Below, in pieces: positions 1 through 7,267 of a stretch of DNA of 21,929 bases. Source of the DNA: a virus; the IMG/VR virus record IMGVR_UViG_3300030061_004132, positions 1 through 21,929 of that record; one strand, written 5' to 3'. Within the stretch, counting starts at the first letter, position 1; every line of letters starts with the position of its first letter. The notes beneath the pieces are model-generated. The model searched no databases. It was not told where the DNA came from and saw nothing but the letters and a program-made list of their open reading frames with translations. The translations under genes were made by a program, and so were the position numbers.

Positions 1-1129
1 ACTCTTGTTCAACACAAGTATCTATAGTACTTTCAGTTGATGTAAATAATTGTTCCTCGTCACAATCAGCAGTATTTATTCCTGCTGCAACCAGAGTGTC
101 CCCAAGTATATCTTCTTCAGTTGGTTCTTCGAGGCCTTCTAGGACCTCATCTCCATACCAATATAATGAATCATTTGCAGTCGCCCTAGTTATATAATTA
201 CCTCTCGCCTCATACCACGCCACAACAGGTTCCTCGACATCGTATAAATTATCACGCAAAGTAAAAGACCATGTTGGATCAAAGAAAGCTTCGTATACCC
301 GCCTCTCTAAATCATCTAAATAGTCCTGGGCGATTTCAACAGCCTCTTGCCAGTACTCAGTTCTCTCCTCGCTTCCAGGAAGTTGTCCGGTTGCAACTTT
401 AAGAAGGTAATTCGACTGGCCTTCTAGGAGCATGGTAACAACGCCTTGCTGCTCAGAAATCGCTATAAGTATATCTGTTCTTAATTGTTCAGGGCCACTT
501 CTTTCACCGCCCAGACCGACCGGGAAAATACCAACCGGATATAGCCGCCCGCCTCGCTGCTTACGCGTTCCAGCGCCAGCGACCATTATCACTCCATCTT
601 CTAGGGGCCAGGACTTTTCTGTTCTGTCGAGATACCCACCCCAAGATCTTGGAGGATCAGCGGCATCAAAAGCTTGTGTTGCTCGCGGATCGATACCATA
701 AAATGGGCCACCATCCTGATATGACTCTTCGCTTCCCATCCCCCACTCTAAAAATCCATAAGTAAAAGCATTTATGCGTGTGGCGATGCTCGGGTCGCGA
801 TCTGGATCTAGAAACCCGCAACCAAAAGAATTAGGGTCGCTCAAGACTGCGTGATCGTAGGGTGCAAAATCTGTGAAAACATCACACGGATATAATTCTT
901 CTATCGGATCGTCGGGTGTATCGTCGCCACCGCTTCCGCCGCTTCCGCCGTCCGTCAAAAGCTCGGGAACACACTCTCCCAACACGCAGACATAACCATC
1001 AGCACAATCGCTACTATCACTGCAAGGTGAGCCGCCGCCTGCTCCATCTACACCACCGAGGCCACCGTCACCGGTGTCTTCGCCTTCCTCGGTCGCGTCT
1101 TCTGCTGGGCCTGAGTCTATACCATTCAT
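1..1129 (-). CDS. Partial phage protein with Gly-rich linkers and a four-cysteine knot-like module (C-terminus off the window)
   Basis: The minus frame is open from ATG at 1129 to the window edge, giving 376 residues with no stop, so the C-terminus is missing. An AAGGAG ribosome site (1140-1145) lies 10 bases upstream and overlaps the stop of the preceding structural gene. Residues 1-35 are acidic and Gly-rich. Residues 36-53 hold a compact cysteine module, C36-x5-C42-x5-C48-x4-C53, resembling the Cys-rich repeats annotated as Dickkopf-like or EGF-like in bacterial surface proteins. A second Gly/Ser/Asp linker (about 60-75) leads to a large body rich in Asp, Glu, Trp and Tyr with no family I recognise. 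Position after two baseplate/spike-like genes suggests a virion or tail-associated protein; that is inference. The competing ATG at 1134-1136 is in another frame. Confidence 0.8.
   Translation of the reverse strand, partial: MNGIDSGPAEDATEEGEDTGDGGLGGVDGAGGGSPCSDSSDCADGYVCVLGECVPELLTDGGSGGSGGDDTPDDPIEELYPCDVFTDFAPYDHAVLSDPNSFGCGFLDPDRDPSIATRINAFTYGFLEWGMGSEESYQDGGPFYGIDPRATQAFDAADPPRSWGGYLDRTEKSWPLEDGVIMVAGAGTRKQRGGRLYPVGIFPVGLGGERSGPEQLRTDILIAISEQQGVVTMLLEGQSNYLLKVATGQLPGSEERTEYWQEAVEIAQDYLDDLERRVYEAFFDPTWSFTLRDNLYDVEEPVVAWYEARGNYITRATANDSLYWYGDEVLEGLEEPTEEDILGDTLVAAGINTADCDEEQLFTSTESTIDTCVEQE
971..1024 (-). other. Cysteine-rich mini-domain coding segment
   Basis: These codons encode residues 36-53 of the partial protein, four cysteines spaced C-x5-C-x5-C-x4-C around a Ser-Asp-Cys-Ala-Asp-Gly core. 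Low-complexity Gly/Asp/Ser linkers flank it on both sides. The pattern resembles small disulfide-bonded extracellular modules. The fold is not proven, and metal binding is an alternative. Confidence 0.55.
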
Positions 1130-1143
1130 CCGTCATTAACTCC

Positions 1144-2133
1144 TTAATTTGACCTATTGTGGCGCGAGCCAATCCACCGGCCACCGCTTGGTTTCATATA
1201 TTTATTAACCACAGAAAGCTGGTTTGCTTTAAAGACATGAAGCTGTGTCTTAACTAGAGCTAAATCGTTTATTAATGTATTAAAACTTTTTATAATTAAG
1301 TTTGGATCTGGGGCTGTCGGGGACCCGAATCCTGGGGCTATGTGAGTGTGGAATCCTATGTAGCTAAAGAGGTCCATGCTGTAAGTAACAAAGTTATCAA
1401 TGATGCCTGCTAGCTGACCTATAAGACCGTCAGCGGGGTCAGCAACCTCCACAAGACAATCTGCAAGTTCAAAGGCCTTCGTGATCGGCTGAAGCCTCAT
1501 CTGTGTCACAGGGGCTCCATCCACTAAATAATTATCAACATTGTCATCATTACCCGCTATAAGATCAATACCATAAATAGTACTTATATCACCGCCTTGA
1601 GAGTTAGAATCACCAACAGGGGAAGTAGTTAATTTTATACCCTCTCTGCCAACAATTCTAATCGCATCTGCCTTCATGCCTATGGCTGACCTAGCCTTAG
1701 AGAGGCCAACAGTGCCCCTTGGCAAACCCAGATAACCATCTATGTCTGCCTTTTGACTTATATAAATTCGCGCTGCGTCAGATATAAAGTTAGGGTTTGC
1801 AAAAGTGTCTGTGTCTGCACCAGCTCCCATCCTTCCGACCACCATATCGATCATGCCCGCTTGGGTGTGTCCATCTCCGCCATAGCCACTTGCCCTACTG
1901 CCAAACCTATCCCTACCGAAAACAATCCATTGATTGTTTTCATGACTTATAACCTTTTCGCACTCTGCTCTGTTCAAACGCGGAATTGGCTCAGTGAGCT
2001 TTGTACAATAATAGCCCTGTTTACCAATTGAAGCTTCAACCTCTTTAGCAGCCTTGTTCCACGCTCTGCTTAGCTTTTTATTAAGTTTTTTGTGGTCTCT
2101 AGACTCATTATTTTTACCTATTCCTAATGGCAT
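1144..2133 (-). CDS. Baseplate/central spike-like structural protein
   Basis: This 329-residue protein starts at ATG 2133 behind an AAGGAT-like ribosome site, 12 bases after the preceding OB-like gene. The N-terminus (about 1-35) is Lys-rich and helical. Residues 70-180 contain Gly-rich segments and short beta-like repeats ending in a KADAIRIVGREGIKL stretch, of the kind found in phage spike or gpV-type baseplate proteins. An HTH tripeptide at 262-264 is followed by GFGSPTAPDP. Similar His-x-His plus Pro/Gly stretches occur in spike proteins of contractile tails, where such histidines can bind metal at the tip. Here about 65 helical residues follow the motif, so it is not the extreme C-terminus. 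Placement next to an OB-fold candidate supports a baseplate hub or spike role. Family assignment is from pattern only. Confidence 0.55.
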   Translation of the reverse strand: MPLGIGKNNESRDHKKLNKKLSRAWNKAAKEVEASIGKQGYYCTKLTEPIPRLNRAECEKVISHENNQWIVFGRDRFGSRASGYGGDGHTQAGMIDMVVGRMGAGADTDTFANPNFISDAARIYISQKADIDGYLGLPRGTVGLSKARSAIGMKADAIRIVGREGIKLTTSPVGDSNSQGGDISTIYGIDLIAGNDDNVDNYLVDGAPVTQMRLQPITKAFELADCLVEVADPADGLIGQLAGIIDNFVTYSMDLFSYIGFHTHIAPGFGSPTAPDPNLIIKSFNTLINDLALVKTQLHVFKANQLSVVNKYMKPSGGRWIGSRHNRSN

Positions 2134-2145
2134 ATATCTTATCCT

Positions 2146-2760
2146 TTACCCGTTACTACCAAGCGGTTGTGCGGTATTTTCAGATTTTGAAAATAAATCT
2201 TTCGCAGGCTCGCAGATACTTCTAGATGACCCTATGGCTTTTCGCAAAAATTTTAAATATTTACCGAAAACCATATTTTTTTGATCTTCAAAATCAACCT
2301 CAATTTTATCGCCGGGATTGGGGAACACCATGTCGGGACTTTCAGCATAAAAGACAGGGTACATGGCATATATCATCCTGTCTTGAATACCCTTTTCAGT
2401 CTTAAGAGCCTCTGGGTCAGTGATGCAAGGGACGGGCAGGTCAGGGAATAAGCCGTGAGGTTTTGCTATGACCTTTATTATGGGTCTGGGGTCTGCTGCT
2501 CTACAGAACTTGCCCATCATTGGCACAGTCCCGGTTGGATCCACATAGGATAGTAGACATGTGGCCTGATAGGGCCCCTCCTTTAAACCAGCCTTGAGGG
2601 CATCCGAGTATACTTTCTCGATAGCCATCTTGACGGTGTCTAAAGTTCCGGCTGAACCGGGGTCAAGTTTTAAACCAAACCTTTCAAAATTGATATTTTG
2701 AAAATTTTCTAAATCTACATCATTTAATATAGTAGTCAGGTCATCGCTTAAATCAGCCAT
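2146..2760 (-). CDS. OB-fold-like baseplate hub protein (gp5-like N-terminal domain candidate)
   Basis: The protein is 204 residues from ATG 2760. I prefer this start to the upstream in-frame ATG (2790) because an AGGAGG site (2770-2775) sits 9 bases before it, and it gives an 8-base overlap with the preceding gene. Residues 60-175 look like an OB-type beta domain: a Tyr-Val-Asp-Pro-Thr-Gly-Thr-Val-Pro turn near 72-80, and NPGDKIEVDFEDQKNMVFGKYL at about 148-169. The latter matches the 'PxxGDxVxVxFEDG...G.YLG' signature of phage baseplate hub and VgrG/gp5 OB domains. There is no lysozyme domain, unlike T4 gp5 (575 residues). The next gene is the spike-like protein. A baseplate role is likely, but the exact homologue is not identified. 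Confidence 0.55.
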   Translation of the reverse strand: MADLSDDLTTILNDVDLENFQNINFERFGLKLDPGSAGTLDTVKMAIEKVYSDALKAGLKEGPYQATCLLSYVDPTGTVPMMGKFCRAADPRPIIKVIAKPHGLFPDLPVPCITDPEALKTEKGIQDRMIYAMYPVFYAESPDMVFPNPGDKIEVDFEDQKNMVFGKYLKFLRKAIGSSRSICEPAKDLFSKSENTAQPLGSNG

Positions 2761-3049
2761 CGTCTGCCGCCTCCTGTTGAATGAGGTCAAACAACTCTTC
2801 CCTGTCCTGCGACGACAGTATCTCCGACTCGTTTTGTTTTTTATGAATTATATTACTAACTTTCACTAATTGTTCATTCGAGCGCTGCAATGTTTCGACA
2901 TACTTAGAAGCTATGAGCCCCACTTCTTTGTGATGCTCCTCACTTCTTGCTATATAAGACATGACATCATCGAGAAGCTGTCTTGTAATGGAGCGGTCGC
3001 TTTCTATGTTGCTGATTGCTTTTTCTAAATAGTGATCTAATTTTTTCAT
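2753..3049 (-). CDS. Conserved phage coiled-coil protein next to the late sigma factor
   Basis: This is 98 residues from ATG 3049, whose ATGA overlaps the sigma-factor stop. An earlier in-frame ATG at 3067 would add six residues and is less likely. The protein is nearly all helical and charged, with heptad-like runs (about 5-75) such as YVETLQRSNEQLVKVSNII, so a coiled coil is expected. The C-terminus is acidic with hydrophobic residues (DREELFDLIQQE), somewhat like the short clamp-interaction tails described for T4 late-transcription proteins gp33 and gp55. Small proteins of this type occur beside gp55 in marine T4-like phages as far as I recall. A co-activator role is speculation; a structural chaperone role is equally possible. 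Confidence 0.7.
   Translation of the reverse strand: MKKLDHYLEKAISNIESDRSITRQLLDDVMSYIARSEEHHKEVGLIASKYVETLQRSNEQLVKVSNIIHKKQNESEILSSQDREELFDLIQQEAADDG
2770..2775 (-). promoter_or_regulatory. Ribosome binding site AGGAGG deciding the start of the OB-like gene
   Basis: A perfect AGGAGG lies 9 bases before ATG 2760 and inside the end of the upstream coiled-coil gene. It favours the internal start over the upstream in-frame ATG at 2790. Confidence 0.7.
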
Positions 3050-3741
3050 ATGTCGCCTTGATTCCATTTAAACCTAAAGGACCTGTACTTAAGCCTAATT
3101 TTATTTAAGTTATTTACAACTTGTTTTGTGTTTAAGCCAGTGGCCTCTCTAATATATAAGTAAATAGCTTTCTTGTTAAAAATTTCTATTTTATCACTTG
3201 CATCCATCAGGTCCTTGACGGCATTGAGAACCTTCAATTCATTAACCTTCATAGAACCTGTGTCCCAGCTTTCTATCTCATACCAGAGCGAAGACCAGAA
3301 TTCATTTTTTTCTCTGTCCTCGTCATAAAGATTAAAAGTAGCTAGATATTTTATCTCCAAATCTTTTGGAACATCCTCTAGTTCTACTTCTCTCTTGGTC
3401 TTTTGATTATTCTTTTTGACCTTGTGGATAAACCAATTCTTAGTTATAACACTAAAATATGAAAAAGCCTTCGACCCCTTTGAGGGATCAAATTTTTCAA
3501 GAATGGTAGTCAGCCATATCTTGCACTCCTCCCTGAGGGAATCAATATTTGGCAAGTTTGTAAATTTATACGTAAAAACAATTTTATCAACCAGTTCACT
3601 AAACGCCGGTTCTATATGTTCAACATACAACTGGGTCCTTTCTCTAGGGTCCATGGAGGAGTTGTACCTTATAATGGCACCTTCAGTTACAGAAGTAAAA
3701 TAACTTTTCCCCTTTTTTCTACGCCGTCTCCGAGTCGCCAT
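3046..3741 (-). CDS. 55: T4 gp55-like late-transcription sigma factor
   Basis: This 231-residue protein directs host RNA polymerase to phage late promoters. I chose ATG 3741 because AGGAGG lies 6 bases ahead of it; the ATG two codons earlier (3747) directly abuts that site. The N-terminus is strongly basic (a run of five Arg then Lys-Lys at 4-10). Residues 80-112 contain the gp55/sigma region-2 core: LEKFDPSKGSKAFSYFSVI, then KNWFIHKVKK. The C-terminal part (about 190-225) resembles a helix-turn-helix with a basic end. T4 gp55 is 185 residues; marine myovirus versions are longer, consistent with this one. It overlaps the upstream membrane-protein gene by 23 bases and couples by ATGA to the coiled-coil gene. 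This is the best marker that the window is from a T4-like phage. Confidence 0.85.
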   Translation of the reverse strand: MATRRRRRKKGKSYFTSVTEGAIIRYNSSMDPRERTQLYVEHIEPAFSELVDKIVFTYKFTNLPNIDSLREECKIWLTTILEKFDPSKGSKAFSYFSVITKNWFIHKVKKNNQKTKREVELEDVPKDLEIKYLATFNLYDEDREKNEFWSSLWYEIESWDTGSMKVNELKVLNAVKDLMDASDKIEIFNKKAIYLYIREATGLNTKQVVNNLNKIRLKYRSFRFKWNQGDI

Positions 3742-4036
3742 CGTCATCCTCCTCTATTTCTTCTTCAACCTCGGTCAACAAGAGGATTGACTCATAATCA
3801 TCAAATAATTCTGCTAGACCCCTTGCGTGTCTCAGTAGAGCCTTCAGTGTTTCGTCCCCATAAAACATCTCCAGCCCATACACTTTATTTAAATGATTTC
3901 CAAACTTAAGCACTTCATCATATAAGTCATTTAGATTCTCAGAAATATATAATAAATTAGACAAAAGTTTTCTTGTATACCAGAACAAGAAAATATTTAG
4001 CGAAAAAGATACAGCCAATAAAAAGTATTCTACCAT
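3719..4036 (-). CDS. Small phage membrane protein with one N-terminal helix
   Basis: The protein is 105 residues. Residues 3-20 form one hydrophobic helix (FLLAVSFSLNIFLFWYT), likely an inner-membrane anchor. A predicted helical cytoplasmic part follows, containing LYISENL and LEMFYGDETLKALLRHARGL, which I recognise as a recurrent motif in small hypothetical proteins of T4-like marine phages. The tail (about 88-105) is extremely acidic, a Glu/Asp run. The start shares one base with the zinc-ribbon stop (TAATG), and the 3' end overlaps gp55 by 23 bases, so translation with the sigma factor is coupled. No function is known to me. Confidence 0.8.
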   Translation of the reverse strand: MVEYFLLAVSFSLNIFLFWYTRKLLSNLLYISENLNDLYDEVLKFGNHLNKVYGLEMFYGDETLKALLRHARGLAELFDDYESILLLTEVEEEIEEDDDGDSETA

Positions 4037-4302
4037 TAAATTTTATGCCCCTTCTTAAGCGTCTGCTTTTCTTTTTTGATCTCTCCCCTTGTGTCCTCTA
4101 TAAATTCCTTTACAAGGTCCCCAGGGCTACCTCCACCCTGGGGGGCATCAGACTTAGTCGTAAATATAGCCGGCTCTCTAGCAAGCGAACCATAGGTGCT
4201 ACAAGCCGAACATTTATCGTCGGCTCCCAGAATAGAAGTCATAGAGTGAACATAAGTTTGAGTCGCCATACATTCAAGGCACCTATAAATGTATCTAGGC
4301 AC
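4036..4302 (-). CDS. FmdB-type zinc ribbon protein (GTG start)
   Basis: This 88-residue protein starts at GTG 4302, giving MPRYIYRC, the typical opening of FmdB-like zinc ribbons (MPxYxYxC). An AGGA site (4309-4312) is 6 bases upstream. The alternative TTG 24 bases earlier lacks this spacing. Cysteines C8-x2-C11 and, after a spacer, a Cys-x2-Cys pair (DKCSAC) form the presumed zinc knuckles, followed by a short Arg-Glu-Pro segment. The C-terminal half is Gly-rich then highly charged (GDLVKEFIEDTRGEIKKEKQ), as in zinc-ribbon proteins near gp55 in marine myoviruses. It overlaps the upstream gene by 8 bases. A nucleic-acid or polymerase contact is plausible, but no function is established. Confidence 0.78.
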   Translation of the reverse strand: MPRYIYRCLECMATQTYVHSMTSILGADDKCSACSTYGSLAREPAIFTTKSDAPQGGGSPGDLVKEFIEDTRGEIKKEKQTLKKGHKI

Positions 4303-4540
4303 CGGAATTCCTATCTGCGTCTGCAATCATATCTGCTACCCATGAGTCGGCCTCATCTGTCTCAGGTTTATCATCAAACTTTATGATCGGAGGGTTTTTA
4401 ATAATCAGACCCTGATCGGAGTTTTCTATAACAAAACTTTTTAAAACAGGTACAATGTCTGTTTGTTCCATGAGTGACCTTTGAAGGGCCATCATTACGG
4501 CTCCAAGAGCCTGGTCTGATAAGTGATACGTCGATTTCAT
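4295..4540 (-). CDS. Short conserved phage protein of unknown function
   Basis: This 81-residue protein starts at ATG 4540 behind AAGGAG with 7-base spacing. The N-terminal half reads YHLSDQALGAVMMALQRSL then TDIVPVLKSFVIE, a pattern I associate with a small conserved protein in T4-like marine phages (LSDxALGxxxxxLQxxLxxxTDIVxxLR). The C-terminal half is acidic (Asp/Glu-rich, 55-77) and probably disordered. It is the first gene of the phage block, only 12 bases after the last sugar gene, with no visible terminator between. No enzymatic motif, membrane segment or cysteine pattern is present. Confidence 0.75.
   Translation of the reverse strand: MKSTYHLSDQALGAVMMALQRSLMEQTDIVPVLKSFVIENSDQGLIIKNPPIIKFDDKPETDEADSWVADMIADADRNSGA
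4309..4312 (-). promoter_or_regulatory. Ribosome binding site for the GTG-started zinc ribbon gene
   Basis: AGGA lies 6 bases before GTG 4302, inside the end of the preceding gene. It decides the GTG start, which also gives the family-typical N-terminus. Confidence 0.6.
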
Positions 4541-4552
4541 TTTATTTCTCCT

Positions 4553-5524
4553 TTACCATCTAAAACGAATTTTGCAATCATTAACAATTTTATCAATTTC
4601 TTGATCAAATATTTTTTTAGGCTTCCAGCCTAAATCTCTAAGTTTTTTATCATCTATTGAATACCTGACGTCTTGCCCTTTCCTGATGTAAGAGAAATCC
4701 AGAAGATCTAAGTATTCGCTATATTCTTCCTCGTGGTTGCCGTTGAAAAATGAATTTATTATTTTTCTTGTTGTGTCTATATTTTTTTGTTCAAAGCCGC
4801 CCGCTACATTAAATATTTCGTTTACGACACCAGATTCAATTATTTTAATTACAGCTTGTGCTGTGTCTTCCACATGAAGCCAATTCCTATAAGGTTCGCC
4901 ATGATCGTGTAACCTAATTTTTCTCCCCCTTTGAAGCTGTTTAACAACAAGAGGAATAAGTTTTTCTGGGTATTGGCCCACGCCGTAGTTATTTGTCGGT
5001 CGCAGGATTACATAGTCTAAGCCATAAGTTCTTGCCCAGGCATTTATCAACATGTCAGCAGAAGCTTTAGAGGCCGAGTAGGGGTTGCTAGGTAGCAGAG
5101 AAGCGCTTTCATCATGCGAGCCTTCCTCAATGTCCCCATAAACCTCATCGGTACTAAAATGAAATAAGACCGGTTTCTTGGTAACATTTTTTGGTTTATG
5201 TTTTAAAATATCCAGTAGGTTTTTTACGCCGACGATATTACTCTTAATAAAGTCACTACTGTCTATAATACTGTTACCAACATGTGTCTCCGCAGCAACG
5301 TTAATTATATAATCGCAATCAGGTATGTGTTTTATATCGGCTATATCTGCGTTTAGAAAAGTAAAATTGTAAGTATTGGGCATACGCTCCAGGAACGACA
5401 TATAATTGCAAGCAGCGTATGTCTTACTGTCTATACCATAAACCTTCCACCCTTTTTTTAAACAAGCCTTGGTGACCTCAGAGCCGATAAAACCAAGACA
5501 ACCAGTTACAACTACAAGCTTCAT
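4553..5524 (-). CDS. RmlB-like NDP-sugar 4,6-dehydratase (extended SDR)
   Basis: This 323-residue protein would convert an NDP-hexose or related NDP-sugar to its 4-keto-6-deoxy form using bound NAD. The Rossmann motif TGCLGFIGS is at 7-15. The dehydratase signature STDEVYG (124-130) carries the Asp-Glu pair that distinguishes 4,6-dehydratases from plain epimerases. The Tyr-x3-Lys pair is Y149/K153. RPTNNYG (175-181) and RNWLHVED (213-220) match the substrate-binding part of dTDP-glucose dehydratases (RmlB/RfbB). The length is close to, slightly below, the usual 330-360. The start overlaps the RfbH-like stop by ATGA, so product flow to that 3-dehydrase is likely. The nucleotide (CDP, dTDP, GDP, ADP) cannot be told from sequence by eye. 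It is last in the sugar island. Confidence 0.85.
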   Translation of the reverse strand: MKLVVVTGCLGFIGSEVTKACLKKGWKVYGIDSKTYAACNYMSFLERMPNTYNFTFLNADIADIKHIPDCDYIINVAAETHVGNSIIDSSDFIKSNIVGVKNLLDILKHKPKNVTKKPVLFHFSTDEVYGDIEEGSHDESASLLPSNPYSASKASADMLINAWARTYGLDYVILRPTNNYGVGQYPEKLIPLVVKQLQRGRKIRLHDHGEPYRNWLHVEDTAQAVIKIIESGVVNEIFNVAGGFEQKNIDTTRKIINSFFNGNHEEEYSEYLDLLDFSYIRKGQDVRYSIDDKKLRDLGWKPKKIFDQEIDKIVNDCKIRFRW

Positions 5525-6876
5525 TTTTTAAACTCCTCAAAAAAATTATCTACTGTTGTTTTGATGTAATTGATCTTTTCATCCGTAAGCCCCAAATATG
5601 TACCAAGAAACACTGAGCCCTTTGTGGCTAGGTCTGCATTGGGGAATTTAGATTTTAGATCACTGTAATTAGAGGCAAAAGATTTATAAGCCGGATGATA
5701 GAGAGCATTACCTGTAAAATAGGCTCTTGTTTGGATCTTATTTGCCTCCATATAGTTAACAAATTCTTGCCTACTAAATGGGGCCGTAGGCTTTACAATT
5801 AATAAAAACCCAAACCAACAGGGGTCTGATTTTTCGGTTGCCTCTGGCAGCAAGAAATAATCATTATATTTTTTGAATATGTTATATATCTTTTCAAAAT
5901 TATCTCTGCGAGCTTGTTCCATCCTGGGAAGTTTTTTAAGTTGGGTCAGGCCTAGCGCTGCTTGCATATCTATGGGCTTGAGATTGTATCCAACTTCATC
6001 AAACACATACCTATGGTCATAAGTTATCTCTTGACATCCCGGTAGCCAGTTCTTGAATCTGTCGCCACATGCAGTGCCTCCAGTTACGTCCCCTGGCTTT
6101 TTAACATTACAATAACAAGCGCGACCCCAATCTCTAAAACTAGCTAGGGACATTTTTAGTCTAGCCTTATCAGTTGCCACAAAACCACCTTCACCCATTG
6201 TCATATGGTGGGCAGGATAAAAAGAGCACGTTGACATGACTCCGAAGGAGCCTAGTTTTTTACCATCGTAAAACGAACCCAACGCATCACATGCATCTTC
6301 AAGAAATATCAGATCATATTTGTCTACAATAGCCATTAATCGATCCATATCCGGCGGATTACCCAAAACATGAGCGAACATGATCGCCTTAATTTCTTTA
6401 TTTTTATCGTTAGATAAGACTTCCTCAACCGCGTTTAGATCGATATTTAAGCTAGGCATTTCGACATCCACAAATACCGGTACCAAGTTGTTTTGTATTA
6501 TTGGGTTGATAGTTGTAGGGAAACACACAACGGGTGTAATAACCTTGTCGCCATCTTTTAGGCGGTATTTCTCCGGAGTTTTGTTTTCCGATTTTAAACA
6601 TGAGACCATTAATAAGTTAGCAGAACTGCCAGAGTTAGTTAAAATTCCCTGCCTCTTACCAAGGTATCTCGGAAATAAAAATTCAAATTCAGCCGCATTC
6701 TTACCAAACACAAGCCATTCACTTAGTAAGGACTCTATAGCTCTTTGATATTCTTCGGCATCATAGCTTGGACCAGAGTATTTGACCCAGTCACCAGGAG
6801 ACCATGTATCCCCAAGCCTTTTGTCATCGATATACTCGCCGACCAAGTCTAATATCTGTTTTAATTTACCTTCCAT
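5521..6876 (-). CDS. rfbH: RfbH/E1-like NDP-4-keto-6-deoxysugar 3-dehydrase (PLP plus [2Fe-2S])
   Basis: This 451-residue DegT/StrS-fold protein removes the C3 hydroxyl rather than aminating it, by family inference. At the Schiff-base Lys position the sequence is SFYPAHHMTMGEGG with His223 in place of Lys, exactly as in the E1 enzyme of ascarylose/abequose synthesis. The Fe-S cysteines follow the E1 pattern: C196 (in EDAC), then 57 residues, C254, one residue, C256. The fourth, C270, is 13 residues on rather than the E1 spacing of seven, so there is a six-residue insertion. NSGSSANLL (81-89) binds cofactor phosphate. E1 needs an RfbI/E3-type reductase, and none is visible in this window. It overlaps the nucleotidyltransferase by 11 bases and the 4,6-dehydratase by 4. 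Confidence 0.88.
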   Translation of the reverse strand: MEGKLKQILDLVGEYIDDKRLGDTWSPGDWVKYSGPSYDAEEYQRAIESLLSEWLVFGKNAAEFEFLFPRYLGKRQGILTNSGSSANLLMVSCLKSENKTPEKYRLKDGDKVITPVVCFPTTINPIIQNNLVPVFVDVEMPSLNIDLNAVEEVLSNDKNKEIKAIMFAHVLGNPPDMDRLMAIVDKYDLIFLEDACDALGSFYDGKKLGSFGVMSTCSFYPAHHMTMGEGGFVATDKARLKMSLASFRDWGRACYCNVKKPGDVTGGTACGDRFKNWLPGCQEITYDHRYVFDEVGYNLKPIDMQAALGLTQLKKLPRMEQARRDNFEKIYNIFKKYNDYFLLPEATEKSDPCWFGFLLIVKPTAPFSRQEFVNYMEANKIQTRAYFTGNALYHPAYKSFASNYSDLKSKFPNADLATKGSVFLGTYLGLTDEKINYIKTTVDNFFEEFKK

Positions 6877-7267
6877 CTTGGGTTCCTTTTAATACACTAG
6901 TTGTAGAATATCCGACTAATCTTTTAAAATATAACTTATTATCAACTAAATGGCCACCAATTATTTTTTTATTTTTCCAATCATCCCCAACAACCATCAC
7001 CTGGGGTTTTGCTAGCTCTATCTGGGCTTCCAGCTCATTATCTGTACCAAAGCACACAACCTCATCGATATATTTTATAGACTGCAAAAGAAATATTCTG
7101 TCTTCCAGTTTATTCACAGGCCTGGAGTCCCCTTTACTTTTAGATACTCTATCGTCCTCGTCTACTCCAACCACTAGATAGTCCCCTTGTGATTTCGCAT
7201 ATTTAAATAACTCAATATGACCCCTATGAAGAACGTCGAAGCAACCGTTTACCCATACTTTTTTCAT
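6866..7267 (-). CDS. HldE/RfaE domain II-like nucleotidyltransferase
   Basis: This 133-residue protein would transfer a nucleotide to a sugar-1-phosphate. The start at ATG 7267 gives MKKVWVNGCFDVLHRGH and a 4-base overlap with the kinase; a longer in-frame start (7309) lies inside the kinase gene. GCFDVLHRGH is the cytidylyltransferase-superfamily nucleotide motif. KSKGDSRPVN, VVGDDW and the C-terminal YSTTSVLKG match the HldE adenylyltransferase domain (ISTT-x-I motif). In enterobacteria this domain is fused to the kinase; here the two are separate adjacent genes, as with HldA/HldC. The family normally makes ADP-D-glycero-D-manno-heptose. With RfbH and RmlB-like neighbours a different nucleotide or sugar is possible. 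Confidence 0.82.
   Translation of the reverse strand: MKKVWVNGCFDVLHRGHIELFKYAKSQGDYLVVGVDEDDRVSKSKGDSRPVNKLEDRIFLLQSIKYIDEVVCFGTDNELEAQIELAKPQVMVVGDDWKNKKIIGGHLVDNKLYFKRLVGYSTTSVLKGTQDGR

Noticed and set aside
432-701. Plus-strand open frame of 89 codons
   Set aside because: It lies wholly within the minus-strand gene that stays open to the window edge.
916-1152. Plus-strand open frame rich in Arg and His
   Set aside because: It is the antisense of the Gly/Asp-rich start of the partial minus-strand gene; the composition is a mirror artefact and it lacks a ribosome site.
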